Counted from the stretch's first letter, positions 43,409 to 56,672 are shown. The stretch: DNA of 64,000 nt from Ephemerocybe angulata (GCA_013368325.1 JAACJK010000221.1:864368-928367); one strand, 5' to 3'. The notes: generated by a model from the letters alone, not told the origin. Program-made: numbers and translations.

Positions 43409-46400
43409 TTCTTCGGTGAGAGGTGGCGGTAAGATGGATGGGTTGTTTGGGGCTGTAGAGCGATGAGGATGGGCGAGGCGATAGACGGGCGACTTGGTTG
43501 TGGTTGAAGAGAGAATGGTCTCCGGTAACCAAGTGGTTGATCTAGGTTCTGATTTAGATGCCGGCGGACAATTGCCACTCAATGACAAAGCCTCCTATAC
43601 AGGTCCTTGCGCGTTCTTTCTTTCGTCTGTGATTTATAGTGGGTCTAATGTCCCTATTTGCTAGAACCAGATGGTCCTTGTTGCCCCCAATCGTCGTACG
43701 TCAGCGGTGCCATTCAATGGCGAGAGGCTTTGTACCATTTGCTTTGATCTGGCCGCCATCTCATGGAGCGGTAGGTTACTTGTCAGTCATACGCGTACGC
43801 TCCGCCGTACTTACCATGGCTACCTTGGCAATTAGAGACCGTTTCTATGATTTGGAACGAGCGGGAGGTCCGAGTGCGATTGCGGGGAAGGCTAAATGGA
43901 GATACAAACGGAAATTGACAAAAAAGTCGTCGAAATTCATACGATAATGCAGTGATGTGGTTGTAGAGTAGAATGCAGGGTTGAGTTTTCTGGTGATTAT
44001 TGACTGAGCTCAATGAATATCCTGTCTCCCGAGAAGAAGGTGAAGGGATTGCTGGGTGAGGCGGTGGCGGTGGCACCATCAGTTTCTTTAGGCTATCAAT
44101 ACCGCGCTGGCACATATCTTCTGCAAGATCCGACGGGTTCAACGAGCGCAGCAACCTCGAAGTCAAATCCCTACTACTGTATATTATCCATATGTCCCCA
44201 TTTCGTTTGTGCATGTTTGCTCGCAACCAATTGGACCTCTCGATACCGTCTTTCGCGTTCCCTCTTTTGTCCTCTCTTGACCATGGTCCCCCCGGTGCTG
44301 CAATTGTTCTTTGATCATGCATAAATAGAACACGATTCTTCAACTACTTTCCCTGATTACCATTGAGTCGCAATTGAGTCGAGTCCTGTTTCGTCTCCTT
44401 CACTGCGGCCACTTCTTCTCCCACAATATCCTGATCCTCGCCCGCGCTGCTGGTATTTACCTTACAAACATTTCCATGTCAGATTAAGCAGGCTATATTC
44501 TCGAGCGCCGAAGTCGGTGTACACCCGAGCTCGATGCCCCCACCATTGATACTAATAGTAAGTTGATACACACCTGGGATATCCTACCCCGGAGGGTGGG
44601 CAGCCCTGCTGGCACCAGAACGACACCCCACCCCCTTTGTCTTACACACTCACCAGCTCGTCGCGTGCCTAAGCGCTATAACCGCTTTAGCTATCTGAGC
44701 ACCATGTGTTGGGCTATCTACGAGTAAAGAGGTGATACGTCGTTTTGCCAGCCACCCCTTTCCCATTGCAAACAGCACCAGGCAGACGTCGTCCCCACCC
44801 ACGTTTCTGGTTCCACATCAGACCTGAAGCATTTCTCCTCATCTCATTTTATCAAGGGCGGAAAAAGGCCTCTAATCTATTTTGGTACCAAGTCGTCTCG
44901 TCAGCCGTCCATGGCCATCTCCCTCCTATCTGCCGAGCAGGATAGTTACCAACTGTCTGAGGCGGACCAACCCCTTTCCCAGTGTCTATAAGAACCCGTC
45001 ACCCTTGCCTAGTCTCTCAGGGCATCTTTCTCCACTCCACTCGTCTCTTCTTCTTTGTAGGTAGACTTCACCCATATTTCTCTCTTCGGGTTCCTAGAGT
45101 GGCTACCTCCTCTGGGGTAGTCTGCTCCCATGCACATCATTCCGCGTGGTGTCCGTCAGTGGTAGTTCTTTGTCATGTATCCCGGCCGTAGGTCCCAGCC
45201 CGGCTCTGTGTTCATCCAGTACGTCCTTCTAGTTCTCCTGCTCCCCCTCCCCTCGTTCGTGACTGCTGATATCGTTCTCATCTTTAGTGGGTTCAAGTTT
45301 GAGCTAGTCTCGCTTACTCAAGCACTTAGCAGTGATCATCAGTAGGGTAGTTTCTGTTACCCAGTACGTCGCCCATCCCTCTCGCATCTCGCTCATACTG
45401 AACCCGGGTTCCAGACGGAGTACGGTCCGGGATTGGTACCAGCATGGCGAGGAGACGTGAAACCTCCTTGCTGGCGGCGTAGGTTTCTATGGCCCCTTAC
45501 CTCTGTGTTTCGACTCGTGCCCGATGACTCGCAGCATCGAATGCCCATTCCATCCAGTTCTCGCTGGCGAGCAGCTCCGGCCGAGGCTGGCTCACCTCGG
45601 GATGTGAAGAACCACGGCATTTGATCCTTAGATAGACGGACTTGCATCGCATCTTTGTAGGTAGCCAGTCTTTCGGTCGCTTTGGTAGAGTTGATAGCGT
45701 AGCCATCCTCTCCTCACTCTCTCTTTTCGTGGATCGTGGTACTCGTCGACTTTTTACCCCCTCCTTTCTCCCCCCTTTGCTGTCACTTTACACCACTTTT
45801 CTCGAGGTGGGTGGGAGTGCGCCTGCGGCACTCCTTCCTCGTGCTCCCTTGACGTGGGCCTCGGGCTTGTAGGCGCTGCTCTGCAAAGAGTGCGTTGACC
45901 AAGAGCACGTAAAATTCCCGGTTTCACCTAGACCATAGCTTGATGAATTTAGAATTCACGTATCTGAATAAAAGTTTCTCCAAGGTTCACCTATGATCTC
46001 CTATGATCTGCCTTTCGCTAGCGTCCACAAATTCTCTGTATGGACGTACCCTGCCTGTCGGACCTTTCAATGCTGTCAATGATGCCCCTGACACAGTGAT
46101 TGTGCCAGCGCTTGCGATGCGAGCTTGCCTTCTAAAATATGAATCGTGTTGAAAGCCGAGGCCAGAGACACGAGGAGCACATCGGCGAGTCAAGTACCGA
46201 AGAGTGTTTACTAAGGGCCTCGATAATGAGGAACTCCATAAGAAGAAATTGGAATGTAAAAAGAAGCGATTGAGAAAAGAAAATAGACATCAGAAGGAAG
46301 AAAAGGTAAAACGGTAACATGGGGAAGGTGAAGTTAAGTCCAGGCTGGTAATCCATGCGTTTGCCCTGAGGGAGGAGGAACCAAGAGGGAACACCGAACA

Positions 46401-46770
46401 GGACGGAAGTCGAGGATGAAACCATCTGACACTCACGGTCCTTCACAGTTTCTTCTTTGCAGTACGAACAGCACCTTCGGATCGGGATGCCCTACTCTGA
46501 TTCTGCCATCTTGACTGTCAGTACTTGTGCATTGATACACGAGTACACTACGGGCGCTAAATAAGTGTTACGGCCAATACTGCTGCATTCCTGCCTACTC
46601 GGAATTCGTCACTTCATCAGGCCCTAGAATTCAAAGCCCGGGCCATAACTAATGCGTCCTCACCTTGAGATTAAATGTACCTGAGGCTGTATCGTCAACA
46701 GTCCCAACTAAACTCGGCCTCCTTGCTTCACAAATTCTGTAAATTACTTACGGTGCTTCATACTCAACTC
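43409..46770. other. Gene-poor interval of 3.4 kb
   Basis: Many short open frames on both strands, none with domain, signal peptide or family resemblance. CT-rich stretches and isolated splice-like sequences (CTTTGTAGGTAG near 45052 and 45653) hint at an untranslated or noncoding transcript on the plus strand, but I cannot define one. Confidence 0.4.
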
Positions 46771-48103
46771 TCAACCAAGTTTAACCATACGGGCTTCCAC
46801 CATTGCTCTGGTAGGAATACTTTCAATAGTCCCTGGACTCTCCACAGAGATCCCCGCAGCCTATCCCAAGGTCTCAATAAGTTTGAACACAAGCAAATAA
46901 GTAACATCCACACTGACCTGATTGCATACCCGAAGAATCTCAACGACATCTTCCCTCCTCAGCCCACCCTCCCCTCTCTGCATCAACCCCGCAATGAAAT
47001 ATCCCGCAAAACAATCCCCAGCCCCCGTCGTATCCTTCACCCCGCCCTCCACCTTCGCAGCAGGCACATACACCGTCCGGTCCGCGACGTCAAGGCTGGG
47101 CACAAACCCCACTACCCCCTCACTTCCCAACGTATATACAACATTCATAGTCCTAAACGCCGGATGCAGCAGGATAAGACGTGCAATAACCTCATTCGCA
47201 CTCGCCCTTTTCGACAGCTGAGGGTGCTCAATATCCGTCATCTCCGCTTTCAGCTCCCCAGTGGCATCGAACAGATCGCTCTTCTTCGCAAGTCCCTCGA
47301 GGAGTGCAAGCCCTTCGCCTTCGTTTATGAGCAGCCAGTCGACTTTCTCCCAGGGAAAGTCGGGGATAGCGGCTTGTGAAAGCATTGGTGAGGGGTTGAA
47401 GATTGTGCAGAGACCTTCCTCTTTGGCACGCTCCAGGGAGGTCAGCGTTGATTGGAAACTGATCTCGTTCTGGAGCAGGAGGTGTGAGGCTCCAAGGAAC
47501 CAGGAGTCATGGGAAGACTTCTCCCGCTTCTCGTGGGCCTCGCTGTGGTTCGCACCGGCGAAGAGAACTGCACAGAACCAGTCTTGTAAGTACCGATATC
47601 TAAGCTCCAAGGAGGTCTTTACACACTGATGCTATTCTCGCCGTCATCGCTCACTTGGATAATCGCCCTCCCCGTCGGTTCCTGAGAAAAAGTCTCTTAG
47701 TCCAAATAATGAGCATCGTAAACACCAAATCATACCTCTGAAACGAGGATCCCAGCGACATCGATACCGTGCCCCTTCATCTCCTCCACGATCCAGTCCC
47801 CATCTTTCCCAACAGTCCCATAGAACTCCACTTCCCCTCCTGCACGCGCGATCGCGACGGCTTGGTTCGCGCCTTTACCTCCAACTCTACTCGCATGGCG
47901 TTTTGAGCTCTTAGTTTCTCCAGGTTTAGTGATCTCGTCGACTACGAGCCAGAGGTATCAGCTTTGGATGCAAGCTCCCCCGTTGGGGACAGCGTACCGA
48001 AGAAGTACTCATCGTGATCTATCTAATCTTTCAGCCCAGGACACGCCACAATTTCGGAGGACTTACTGATAGAACCGCGAACAACGCACTTTGAACTTGG
48101 CAT
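46771..48103 (-). CDS. RBK1: Ribokinase (PfkB family)
   Basis: Phosphorylates D-ribose with ATP to ribose-5-phosphate in the cytosol. Six exons (48103-48067, 48019-47999, 47941-47736, 47681-47627, 47567-46918, 46860-46771) give 352 residues, near the yeast length (333). The second exon is only 21 nt. Signatures: N-terminal substrate site GGKGANQAVAIARAG, GTVGKDGDW, EPTGRAIIQVSDDGENSI, FAGANHS, FNPSPM, LLINEGE, YTLGSEGVVGF and the PfkB active-site motif DTTGAGDCFAGYFIAGL with the catalytic Asp. It ends in AAGISVESPGTIESIPTRAM, the usual ribokinase C-terminus. Every junction is GT-AG and in phase, so it appears functional. Confidence 0.94.
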
Positions 48104-48211
48104 ATCGCGTTCCGTATTGGTGGTGGTGGTGGTGAAGAAGAAAGGAAGTAAGTAACCGGATTACCCCTATGAGCGCCAATCACTGCGACGGAATGACGTC
48201 GCCGTACAAAG

Positions 48212-51200
48212 GAGTCGTGGTATAGAATTCAACACGAGAACTAGTCAGTACAAGGTACAATGTAAGATTCATTAGTAAATAGAGGCCGGGGACACGAGAG
48301 CAGAGATGTAGTCTGTCTGTCTGTTCGTTGATAATGCAGTAGAGAAACCATTAAATAAAAAGAAAAGCGAGAGAGAGAGAGATGACACGTAAGTAAGCGT
48401 AGAAACATACAGAAAGAAACCATTTTGAAATAAACCTGGGCCGAGCGTCAGACAACGAATCCACATGAAGGCACCTGTGCGACGTACTATCCGTCCATGT
48501 CGAACAGCTCATCGTCGTCATTGGCAGACCGCTGCTGCTGCTGGCCACCGTACCCACCTGGGTTCCTCGTAATCCCAGGGGGCGCCAACGGCGTCGCATT
48601 CGCAGCGCGAGCCGCCGCCGCCGCCGCGGAGTACGACATCTTCGAAGGCGTGCCCGAGGGCTCAGGCAGCCCAGGGGGCGCGCCATGCCCGCGCCCATGC
48701 CCAGGCGCCACAGTGCTCTGCACCAGCGGCGACCCAGAGACGGCCTGCCAGTCCCCGTACACCTGGTGCGCATTGCTCGAGAAAGCGGCGGGGCTGCCGG
48801 AGAGGTAGCTCGCGGCACCTGGGGTGCCCGGGCTCGCGAGTGTGGACGGAGGAAGCGCATGGATCCGCGAGAGCCCCGCAGCGAGGCCCTGCGGGAGAGA
48901 CTGCCCGGGGGCATGCGACTGCAACGCCCGCGTGCTCGGACTGAGCACGTTGGGACCGGAGATCGCGTCGTCCACGCCGTCGGCAGGTCCTCCCATTCCC
49001 CGCCCGATCCCTGCAGTTGCGTGCCCCGACAAGTTGCTCGACCGGATCATGTTCATGCTCTGCGTGAGGTCGAATGGCGAAGGCGCGGCTTTGTACGTCG
49101 TCTGCGTGTTCCCGTGGATGTGAGTGTGGAACGTCGACGCGTTGTTCACGCTCGCAGGGAGCCCAGCAGAGCTCATCGGCTGCAGGTAGTTGTTCGCAAT
49201 CGAGGAATTGTTCACTCTCCCGTCGTACAACCCGTTCCCCCCACTGACACTCCTCAGCCCCCTTCCCATCCCACTCTGACCGGCAAGCTGTGCGTCGCGC
49301 TTCGCCTTCGAGCCCAGATAGTTCTGATGGAATCCAGGCAAGAAAGCAGCGCTGGCGTTGCTGGGACTCAGCATCCCGATAGACGACGGGCTGCCGAAGC
49401 TCATGCTCATCCCGCCTTCATCAATCGCACCACCGTTGCCCAACCCAAGCGACTCAAACCTCGCAGACAACCCCGAGGCTGACGGCGTTCCGCGATGCGT
49501 CATGTGCGGAGCGTCCCTAGGCGAGGATGGAAGCGGATTTGCGGACGTATCTGCCCAGATACTCTTGAGGTCGCCCAAAAGCGACGGCGCAGGGACAGAG
49601 CGCGAATGTCTGTGTCCCATCATCGAACCCGACGACTGCTCGTCCCCTCCCTTCAAAGTATTGACCAACCCAGTCAGTCCAGTAACAGGAGGCTGTCCGG
49701 AGTTGCTCCTGGACATCCTTCGACTCCTTTCCTCCGGGGTAAGCAGGTCCGTCAGAGATCCCGGGATGAAGTCCTCCATCTCCTCATCCACCACCGCCGA
49801 ATCCATCCTCTGCATCCTCCTCTGGTTCCTGACTCCGCTAAGGTACTCGTATTCTTCGTCCACCCTCGTCACACTAGAGCTCAATCCAGAACGCGAGTAT
49901 GCACCATTCCCAGAGGCATCGTAAGACGACGGATCGCCCCACGCCCTTCTTCCTCCACCCATCATCGCGAGCCCACTTCCCAAACTTGCAGCGACGCCAC
50001 CTGCGAGGCCCAAAGATGCACCATACGAACTTGGCTGATAGAACGAAGTCTGGTTTCCGGGGGCAGAGAATGGCGAAGACGCGCCATTGTTCTGGGCAGG
50101 GGAGGTGCTTGTGAGGTTGGTCGTACGGGGGGAGGTACCGGGATAAAAGGTGGCATTAAGGCGCGTAGGCGATCGCTGCTCAGCCATCGGCGACCGAGCG
50201 TTTGGCGGAGATCCGATGGGTCCAAAATCATTCTGCACAGCTGAAGAAGGGTTTCTAGGCGCCGAAAGGGGGAGAGTGCCAGATTCCTCAGAAGCTGCAT
50301 TGCCTTCTTTATCGTCCTTCTCGGATTTTTGCTGTTCCCTGGAGTCGCCAGAAACGCCTTCCATCTCGTCCATTTCGTCGAGAGAGGCAAAGGAGGCGAA
50401 ATCGGTGTCGTTCAGGGGTGGTGCAGGGGCGGAGGGGGAGATCGATGCCTTGAGAGCCATACCCATGGGAGGTCGTCCAGAGGCTGATCCTCCAGAGTTC
50501 AGGACACAAGTTGGGGCAGTCGATCCACCGCCAAGGAGCGCATTCCTTCCACCGTGGCCCCTATCGGCTCCCCCAGCGTCTCGCTTACTTCCCTTTCCTC
50601 CTCGCTCCTTCCCGTCTCGATCGTGGCCTCCGGCGGCGGCGGCTCCCTGTTGAGCAGCCTTTTTGTTCTTCCTATCCATGGACATATCCAGGAAGGACGT
50701 GGGCGAGAGCACATTTATGGCCGAACTTGCAGTTGCCGTTCACGAACCAGGCACAGTGCTCCTTCTGCCCGGGTTCAGGCAGGGTATGCGAGAATGGGCA
50801 GCTGGGCCCAGCAGTGCACCCGCCGACCTTGAAGAACTTGCAGGGAACATGAGAGAGATCCTTCGCGGCTGCGAGGGATAGTGAATACGCCGCCCATAAC
50901 CGTGGGTCACTGCGGACGTACATTTCGAGTTCGCTGCTGCAGCTTTCTGGGCCTTCTTGTCGCCACGATCTGACCTGTCGTAGTCGGATCTTTGCTCGCC
51001 GTGGCTATCGGCGGTGGGCGTTTCGTCGATGTGCTTGTCGATGTACAAGAATAAGGTCTGTACCTGATAAATCGGGCCAATATTCGAGACAGCGAGCGAA
51101 TCGGAGCGATAGTCGCTGCAAGGCACGTCGTGTTTGGCTCTGCTTTCGCTCGAGGGCGTTCCCACGCTTCCTCTTCTCTCCCTCATCCACGCCTTTCTCG

Positions 51201-53895
51201 ATGCCCTCTCGACCGCGTCCATCTCGATTCCGCCCCGCTGTTCTCGGAATTCAACACCTCTCCACACCTCTTTGCGCGCCCTTGGGACCGTCCGTCCCCA
51301 CCAAACCACGTCAGCTCGCAGACAAGCGGAATGGGGATGCGCGTTCGACGGAGCGAGATCCTCTCGAGGGGCGGCTGGGGCAAGAGTCAAGAGGTCAGTC
51401 TAGCTGCGCAAAAAGCATGTCTGTGATACTCACAGTCTATCCTTGAAGGGCCGAAATCCTCAACGTGAGCCGCATAGAGCTCGACGATCGCAAATGAACG
51501 CGATCAGTTGGTCGATGGAGGACCCGAGACGAGACGTGACTGGTATGGTAGACAACGTTAGTCCAGTTCCTTCGAGGGCTCACGACAAAGTACTCACAAT
51601 GAGGTAGACAGATCCCCCAGCTGCGACATGCGAACAGCAGCTCGCGTGAACAAGAGTCAAGCCAAGTCCCGACGCACTCGTTCGATGGAAAGCAAGGGCG
51701 CGTTTCGGCTGGCGTAGTATACCGAGGTCAGTCATATGCTTCGAAAGATCCCAACGATGTACTCACAGTGTGTTAGGTTTATCAAAAGCCGTGCATGTGT
51801 GGGCGCGCTTCAAGAAAGGTAAGCCTCCTCTGCAAGCATCCGCGGCAACGTACTCACCATAAATCACCGACAAGATCGAATAGCGGCGCCGGTTGCGCGG
51901 TCGTCGAAGTCCACCTCCAATCCCAAAACATCCGGCGACAGCCTTCCGGCCCGTTGCAGCACCCACCAACGCCAAACCCAGACATCCACCGACGTCCCAC
52001 CTTCGTCCTCACCTTGCCAGGCCCAAAGACACCATCCCAGACCCCACGACGCGCCACGCCGTCGCCGAAACACGAGTCAAACCAACGCGCTCTCTGCTAC
52101 AACATGAACACGAAGCATTGCAGGATGATGCTAGTTGTAGGGGACTTCGGTTAGTGCAGACATGCAGTTTACGACGACGGTGTACTCACGGCAGGGGACA
52201 GAACGGCGCCGATGAAGTACGGGCTTCAAAACTCAACGACACCAAACGACAAGGCCAACCGGCGCAAGCACTCCGCTTCGAGCCCGAACTCGACTCAAAA
52301 TTCAAGTCACACTCAAGAACGTGGGGGTTGCATCGAGTGATGCTGGTTGAAGGGGGTTTCGGTTAGTACACGCTATCGCATAGCTGGTGACGACGTACTC
52401 ACGGCAGACACAGATCGACGTCGAGAGACTGCCGCGCGCTGACGGCTTCGCGAGTGTCTGGCAAGAGCCGGCACTTTGAGGTCAGTGTGTACGCTCAAAT
52501 ACAGCGGATCGACATACTGAAGATTCCTCACGCCTTTTTCAGCATACAGGACCAGCGACTCAAAGGCGGCGCTCGAACGGAACGTGGTCGATCGGGGCAT
52601 AGGCAGTGATGCTGGTTGTAGGGTTCTGAGGTGAGTGGACGCGGCATTGGACAACATGCCAAAGTGCTGACCGAATTGTCAAAGGCCCACGACGCGAGCG
52701 GCGCGCACACATTCCGGCCTCTCCAGACTCATCGCAACACCGGATCTTGGCCAGCTGTCAAAGTCACGAATCCAAGGTGAGCTCGTTTCGTTTCCTTGTG
52801 GGTACGTTCGCTTACCGGTGCATAAGAGAACGGCAAAGCATCTGTGATGCTGGTTGTAGAGCTCTCGGGTTAGCGCAGCCTTTCCACCGACGATGACGCA
52901 CTCACGGGCCGCTGCCAACGAACAGAGAACCGTGAGGGAAGGACCTTGGGGCGGTGCTGCATTGGCCAGCATTGAGACGACTTGAGGAGGATGTTGACTC
53001 TATGGAATCGAGGTTAGTGCACATTTCAAGAGCAATGCGACGATGTACTGACCATTATATCAAGGTTTCATAGAATACCGACGCGTACCGACAATGAGAG
53101 GCGCATTGGGCAAAGCTGCGGACGGCTGGCAAAGGTGCGTCTCATCATGCGTGCACGCGTTCAGAACGCTGACTTCGAGCAACAGTGTGTGGTCGTGAAT
53201 GGGCTGTAGAACGATATATGGTGAGTTTCTTGTCAAACGAAACACGTATAGTCGCGTCAGTACTCACTAGGTCTATCCACAGCATATGCTCGTGATGCTG
53301 GTTGTAGGGTGGTCAGGCCGATATAACTTTTCTTACAGAATACGAAGAGATACTCACCGAAGCTTGACAACGCGAGCCTCTGTCATGCAAGTCCGTCGCT
53401 GAGCACCGAAGATAGACAAAGGTTAGTTCAATGTTCCATTCGACGTGTTATGAATTGCTTACCCTTTGTATAGGATTGCGCTGGCTTAAGGTAATCGTAC
53501 AGAAGGCGGCGGCTGTGAGGATAGTCAATAGAAACTATAGCGTAGTGAATCGTGTACTTACCTTGTGAATAATACCTCTTCCTTTCCAACGCCGGGGTTG
53601 GTCGTCGTTCAGTATCTTATGGATAAGGTCCGTGAGCCTCATTTGTGAATAGGGTGAATAGCTGAACTATAGGATACCATTGTGACCAAGTGTACGCTGC
53701 GAGAGGTAAGTTGCCGAATGTCGCGTTGGGTAAATGCGACTCACCCTTTCAAAGTAAAGCCCTGTTCAAAGGAGTGAGCGCAGCACCGACAGAAGAAAAG
53801 GAATAGCGGAGGACTTACGAGGATATGTGGTGGGACCCCGAATCTTGAGCTCGGGTGAGCGACGGCTGCGAATCCTCAGGTCAGTCCAACGGATC
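48212..53895. repeat. Large direct duplication, copy 1
   Basis: Bases 48212-53895 match 58321-64000 almost perfectly, and the match is still running when the window ends. The offset drops from 10,109 to 10,105 bp, exactly explained by eight single-base indels that I located. Only one substitution was noticed (near 48225). It contains the CCCH gene and the minus-strand intron array. In copy 1 the long CCCH frame is open. Confidence 0.95.
48487..51222 (-). CDS. CCCH zinc-finger protein, copy 1 (RNA-binding type)
   Basis: Two tandem fingers, CKFFKVGGCTAGPSCPFSH and CAWFVNGNCKFGHKCALAH, both C-x7-C-x5-C-x3-H, are encoded at about 50840-50720. The long remainder (50712-48487) is a low-complexity, Ser/Gly/Asn-rich region of about 740 residues starting MSMDRKNKKAAQQ and ending DDDELFDMDG. 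Upstream codons encode DYRSDSLAVSNIGPIYQVQ. The architecture resembles fungal CCCH regulators of the Lee1 type; post-transcriptional control is inferred. Oddity: the block MYVRSDPRLW to HVLPG lies in a different frame from both flanks. One base is missing before it (at GAAATG, near 50923) and one extra after it (at GGATATG, near 50715). No plausible intron resolves either shift, and copy 2 shows the same. Start 51222 is tentative; a splice acceptor at 51374 suggests a longer 5' exon. Confidence 0.7.
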
Positions 53896-54101
53896 TAAAA
53901 GAGCCTAGTCAGGACTTTAACTAACGAATACAGACTATTAGACAACTCACCGAGGCATCGAGAAACCCCTGTCAGCGCCGACATCGTGGTATCTGGTCAA
54001 AAGAGGTGAGCGCGCCGGGGCCAATAACTGACCCAAATCGAAATAGGGGCAACTCACCAGCGCGCCGATAACGACGACGACGACGACGAAGGGCCATGCG
54101 A
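51375..54101 (-). other. Dense array of about 19 short introns upstream of the CCCH gene
   Basis: On the minus strand, good donors (GTGAGTA, GTAAGC, GTCAGTA types) recur about every 60-250 bp. Each is followed about 30-50 bp later by a branch-like CTAAC or CTGAC and then an acceptor, making introns of about 50-60 bp. Clear examples are 51433-51375, 51597-51540, 51766-51709, 51857-51808, 52189-52131 and 52402-52343; the last contains a perfect TACTAAC. Exons between them range from about 35 to 270 bp. Five acceptors share CTACAACCAG (one reads CTACAACTAG, one CTTCAACCAG) followed by CATCA. Joining the exons does not give an open frame: stops occur in exon 51434-51539 and at the join after MSHGPSSSSSSLSARW (54101). 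It may be the multi-exon 5' UTR of the CCCH gene or a spliced noncoding RNA. Confidence 0.55.
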
Positions 54102-56650
54102 CATCGTCGAGACCAGCAGAACCAACGACGAGAGAGTCTGCTAGACGGGTGGTCTAGCGAAGACAAGAGGTGTAGTGAGATGAGGAGGAAGGGAAGGGAG
54201 GGGAAGTCTCGCTGTGGAGATGGGGAAACCAACGTACGCACCCAGCCCTCTTATACATTTCCAGCTCACCCGGGCCAGATGTTCCGCCCACCACCCCTCC
54301 CACCAAGCCATACGTACACCACGCCGCCAAGTCCAACCGAAACTCTATCTCTCGCTCGGAAGTCCCGGAACGCGCTCTGCGCGCATTCTCGTTACGCCTG
54401 TATGGCAGCTTCCGACGCCAGAACCTGCGCAACGACGAAAAATCTCGCGGACTGACAGCGTGCGGCCATTGTGGGTGTCTGATGGGATAAGCGAGCCATG
54501 GAATCCGGATCCCACGCAGGGAAGCGAGTGTTTAATTGCGCGTTTGTGCGTGAACGGGGATGAGGAGGAGAGGTGCGGGATCGAGATTCGTGAGTGGGAT
54601 AGAGTGCGATTTGGCTTGGGGGGCGACTGGTCTAAGCACCAGATAGGTACCAGGTAGCTAATATGACCTCCTCTTGTATTGTCGTGCATCCGATCTAATG
54701 CTATTCTACGATCTATCGTGAGTGCGCGCTAAAGCACACAATCTCTAAATTCCAAGCCCAACGATATCCCAGGACTCGTCCACGCCCAACATCTCATTCC
54801 AGGTACCCCTATCATATTCACCAGTACATACTACGTGTACCCTAGCAACGACTAAACTACCAAAGGCCTGCAATCGCTTAGAACCAGGCAACCCGCTCCA
54901 TCCGCCGCATCCATCCTCCCAACTCAACACCCGAGCCCGAAGGCAGTGGACAACGTGACCGCATCAATACGTATGATGCATCAACGTAAGCACGCCAAGG
55001 CCCGTCTATTGGCAGGGAAACTGGTCTAAACGCGGGATTGCGTTGAAGGGTGTGAGCAGGAGCAGGTCCCGAGAACTCAGTTTCCTTCCGACTGTTTCGC
55101 CTTTTGATTGCGTGGGATAGACCCCTATGTCTACCCAGTATGTGTGAGGGTACAATGAGAGGTACATACAACACACGGAGTGAGGCAGAAGAGTGCGAAA
55201 CGCGTCGAACGGTCAGCGTCTATTTAAGCGCCCGCTGGCGCGCGTTCAAACTGGCTCCCATTCCTCGCGCGGGAAAGTCCGCCGCGGGTCTCCGTTTTCG
55301 CTGAAATGGTTTCATGAGGTATTAAGTACCATATTGTGCAACATTGCGCCCTATCGGCTCAGATACGGTACCAGGAATGCGTAAAGCGCATTCCCGGATT
55401 TCCGGATGTAAGACATATTCCCGACCGCACTTGGTGCGCCAAGATCGTCGCCGCGTCTCACGCACGCTAAGGGCTCTTGTAAGTGACGTTATCTTTATGC
55501 TATTCTTAAAGTTTTGAATGGTGGATTCGCGAATTGAGGCTGGACGCGTACGGGGAGTATCCTTCCGGCTAGCGCGTCCGAGTCCACGCACCCTCATTCA
55601 ATTCACATCAAGATCTCGTTCTGTGGGTTGCTTACACTCTCTGGGTAGCTGTAATGAGAGAATGTGCTCGTATATTCAAAATATGTAGACATACAGTACG
55701 TGTACGTCTACGCATATGCCAGTTAAATCAGCCTGCTTGAAGGCTGCAAGCAGCTCGGACGCGGCGCGTCCGAGTGAGCGCCACGTCGGCGAGGCGGGAC
55801 GCCTCGGCGGTGCCTCGACGGGCTACGATTAATAACGTACACAAGTATCGTCACTAATTTCCGCGCTTCCAGTCATCCTGTAGTAACCTCGCGTTTCTAC
55901 ACTAACGTCGCGGCGGTATCTATTCTCGTTCCCATCACAAGCCTGTCCCGGCCTGGGATAACGTGCCGCCTCACTGGTCTCATCAAAGCCGCAAATTACC
56001 TTGTGCAACTCGACTGATTTGATGCCCTGAGAGTGTATCAAGTTGACGAAATGCCATTTGAGAAGAGATCACTCACCAAGACACTGGGACACGGCCCTCG
56101 TACCACGCAGTGCGCCGCATCTGCGAAATGAACGTTGCCACTATCGAGGTACATTTTCATTGAGTGTCCTCAGAAAGGTTTCAGACAAAATGGCGCGCCT
56201 TAGATTTTGAAAATGCGATATCTGGAGGTCGTGTTGTGGCGCGCAGGAGAGTTGTGGGCGCGCGCTAAGCGAGACCTGTGGGAGGATCCTGTCAACGGTG
56301 CCAGTGGTCAGGACGTCCGAAATAGGCTACACGTACTCTCACTTACTCGGTTTGGCAAAGTATGTATGGATCGACGTCCCGCGAGGGGAAGCGAACGGAT
56401 GAAGCGCGTGCGGGGGCTGTGGAGGATGCGGTCACCAAACCAAGTCGACGTGGTGCGAGAGTGGGAATGCGTACCTGGATGACAAAGTATGTATGGATCG
56501 GCTTCCCGCGAGCGGCCCTTTCGACGAGGTGACGACGTAGGGCGCGGGTACGTGGCGGGACGTCGTGCTGTGGTATTGTCTTGTAAGTGGACTCGGTTGG
56601 ATGTACGTTGCTTTCCTAGAGGTTTATTAGCACATCACGGCATACTACGA
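54102..56650. other. Intergenic, no gene recognised
   Basis: Short open frames only. An ACG/CGT trinucleotide run (54069-54091) borders it on the left. A CG-rich segment near 55750-55820 repeats CGGCG/CGTCC words. No RNA gene seen. Confidence 0.4.
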
Positions 56651-56672
56651 GCATAGCATACGCACTAGAGAT

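Noticed and set aside
45052..45664. Two CTTTGTAGGTAG sequences resembling recursive (zero-length exon) splice sites
   Set aside because: No surrounding gene model supports splicing there.
51893..52366. 157-codon + strand frame in the intron array (also 62000-62473)
   Set aside because: It runs straight through strong minus-strand donor, branch and acceptor signals and has no family resemblance.
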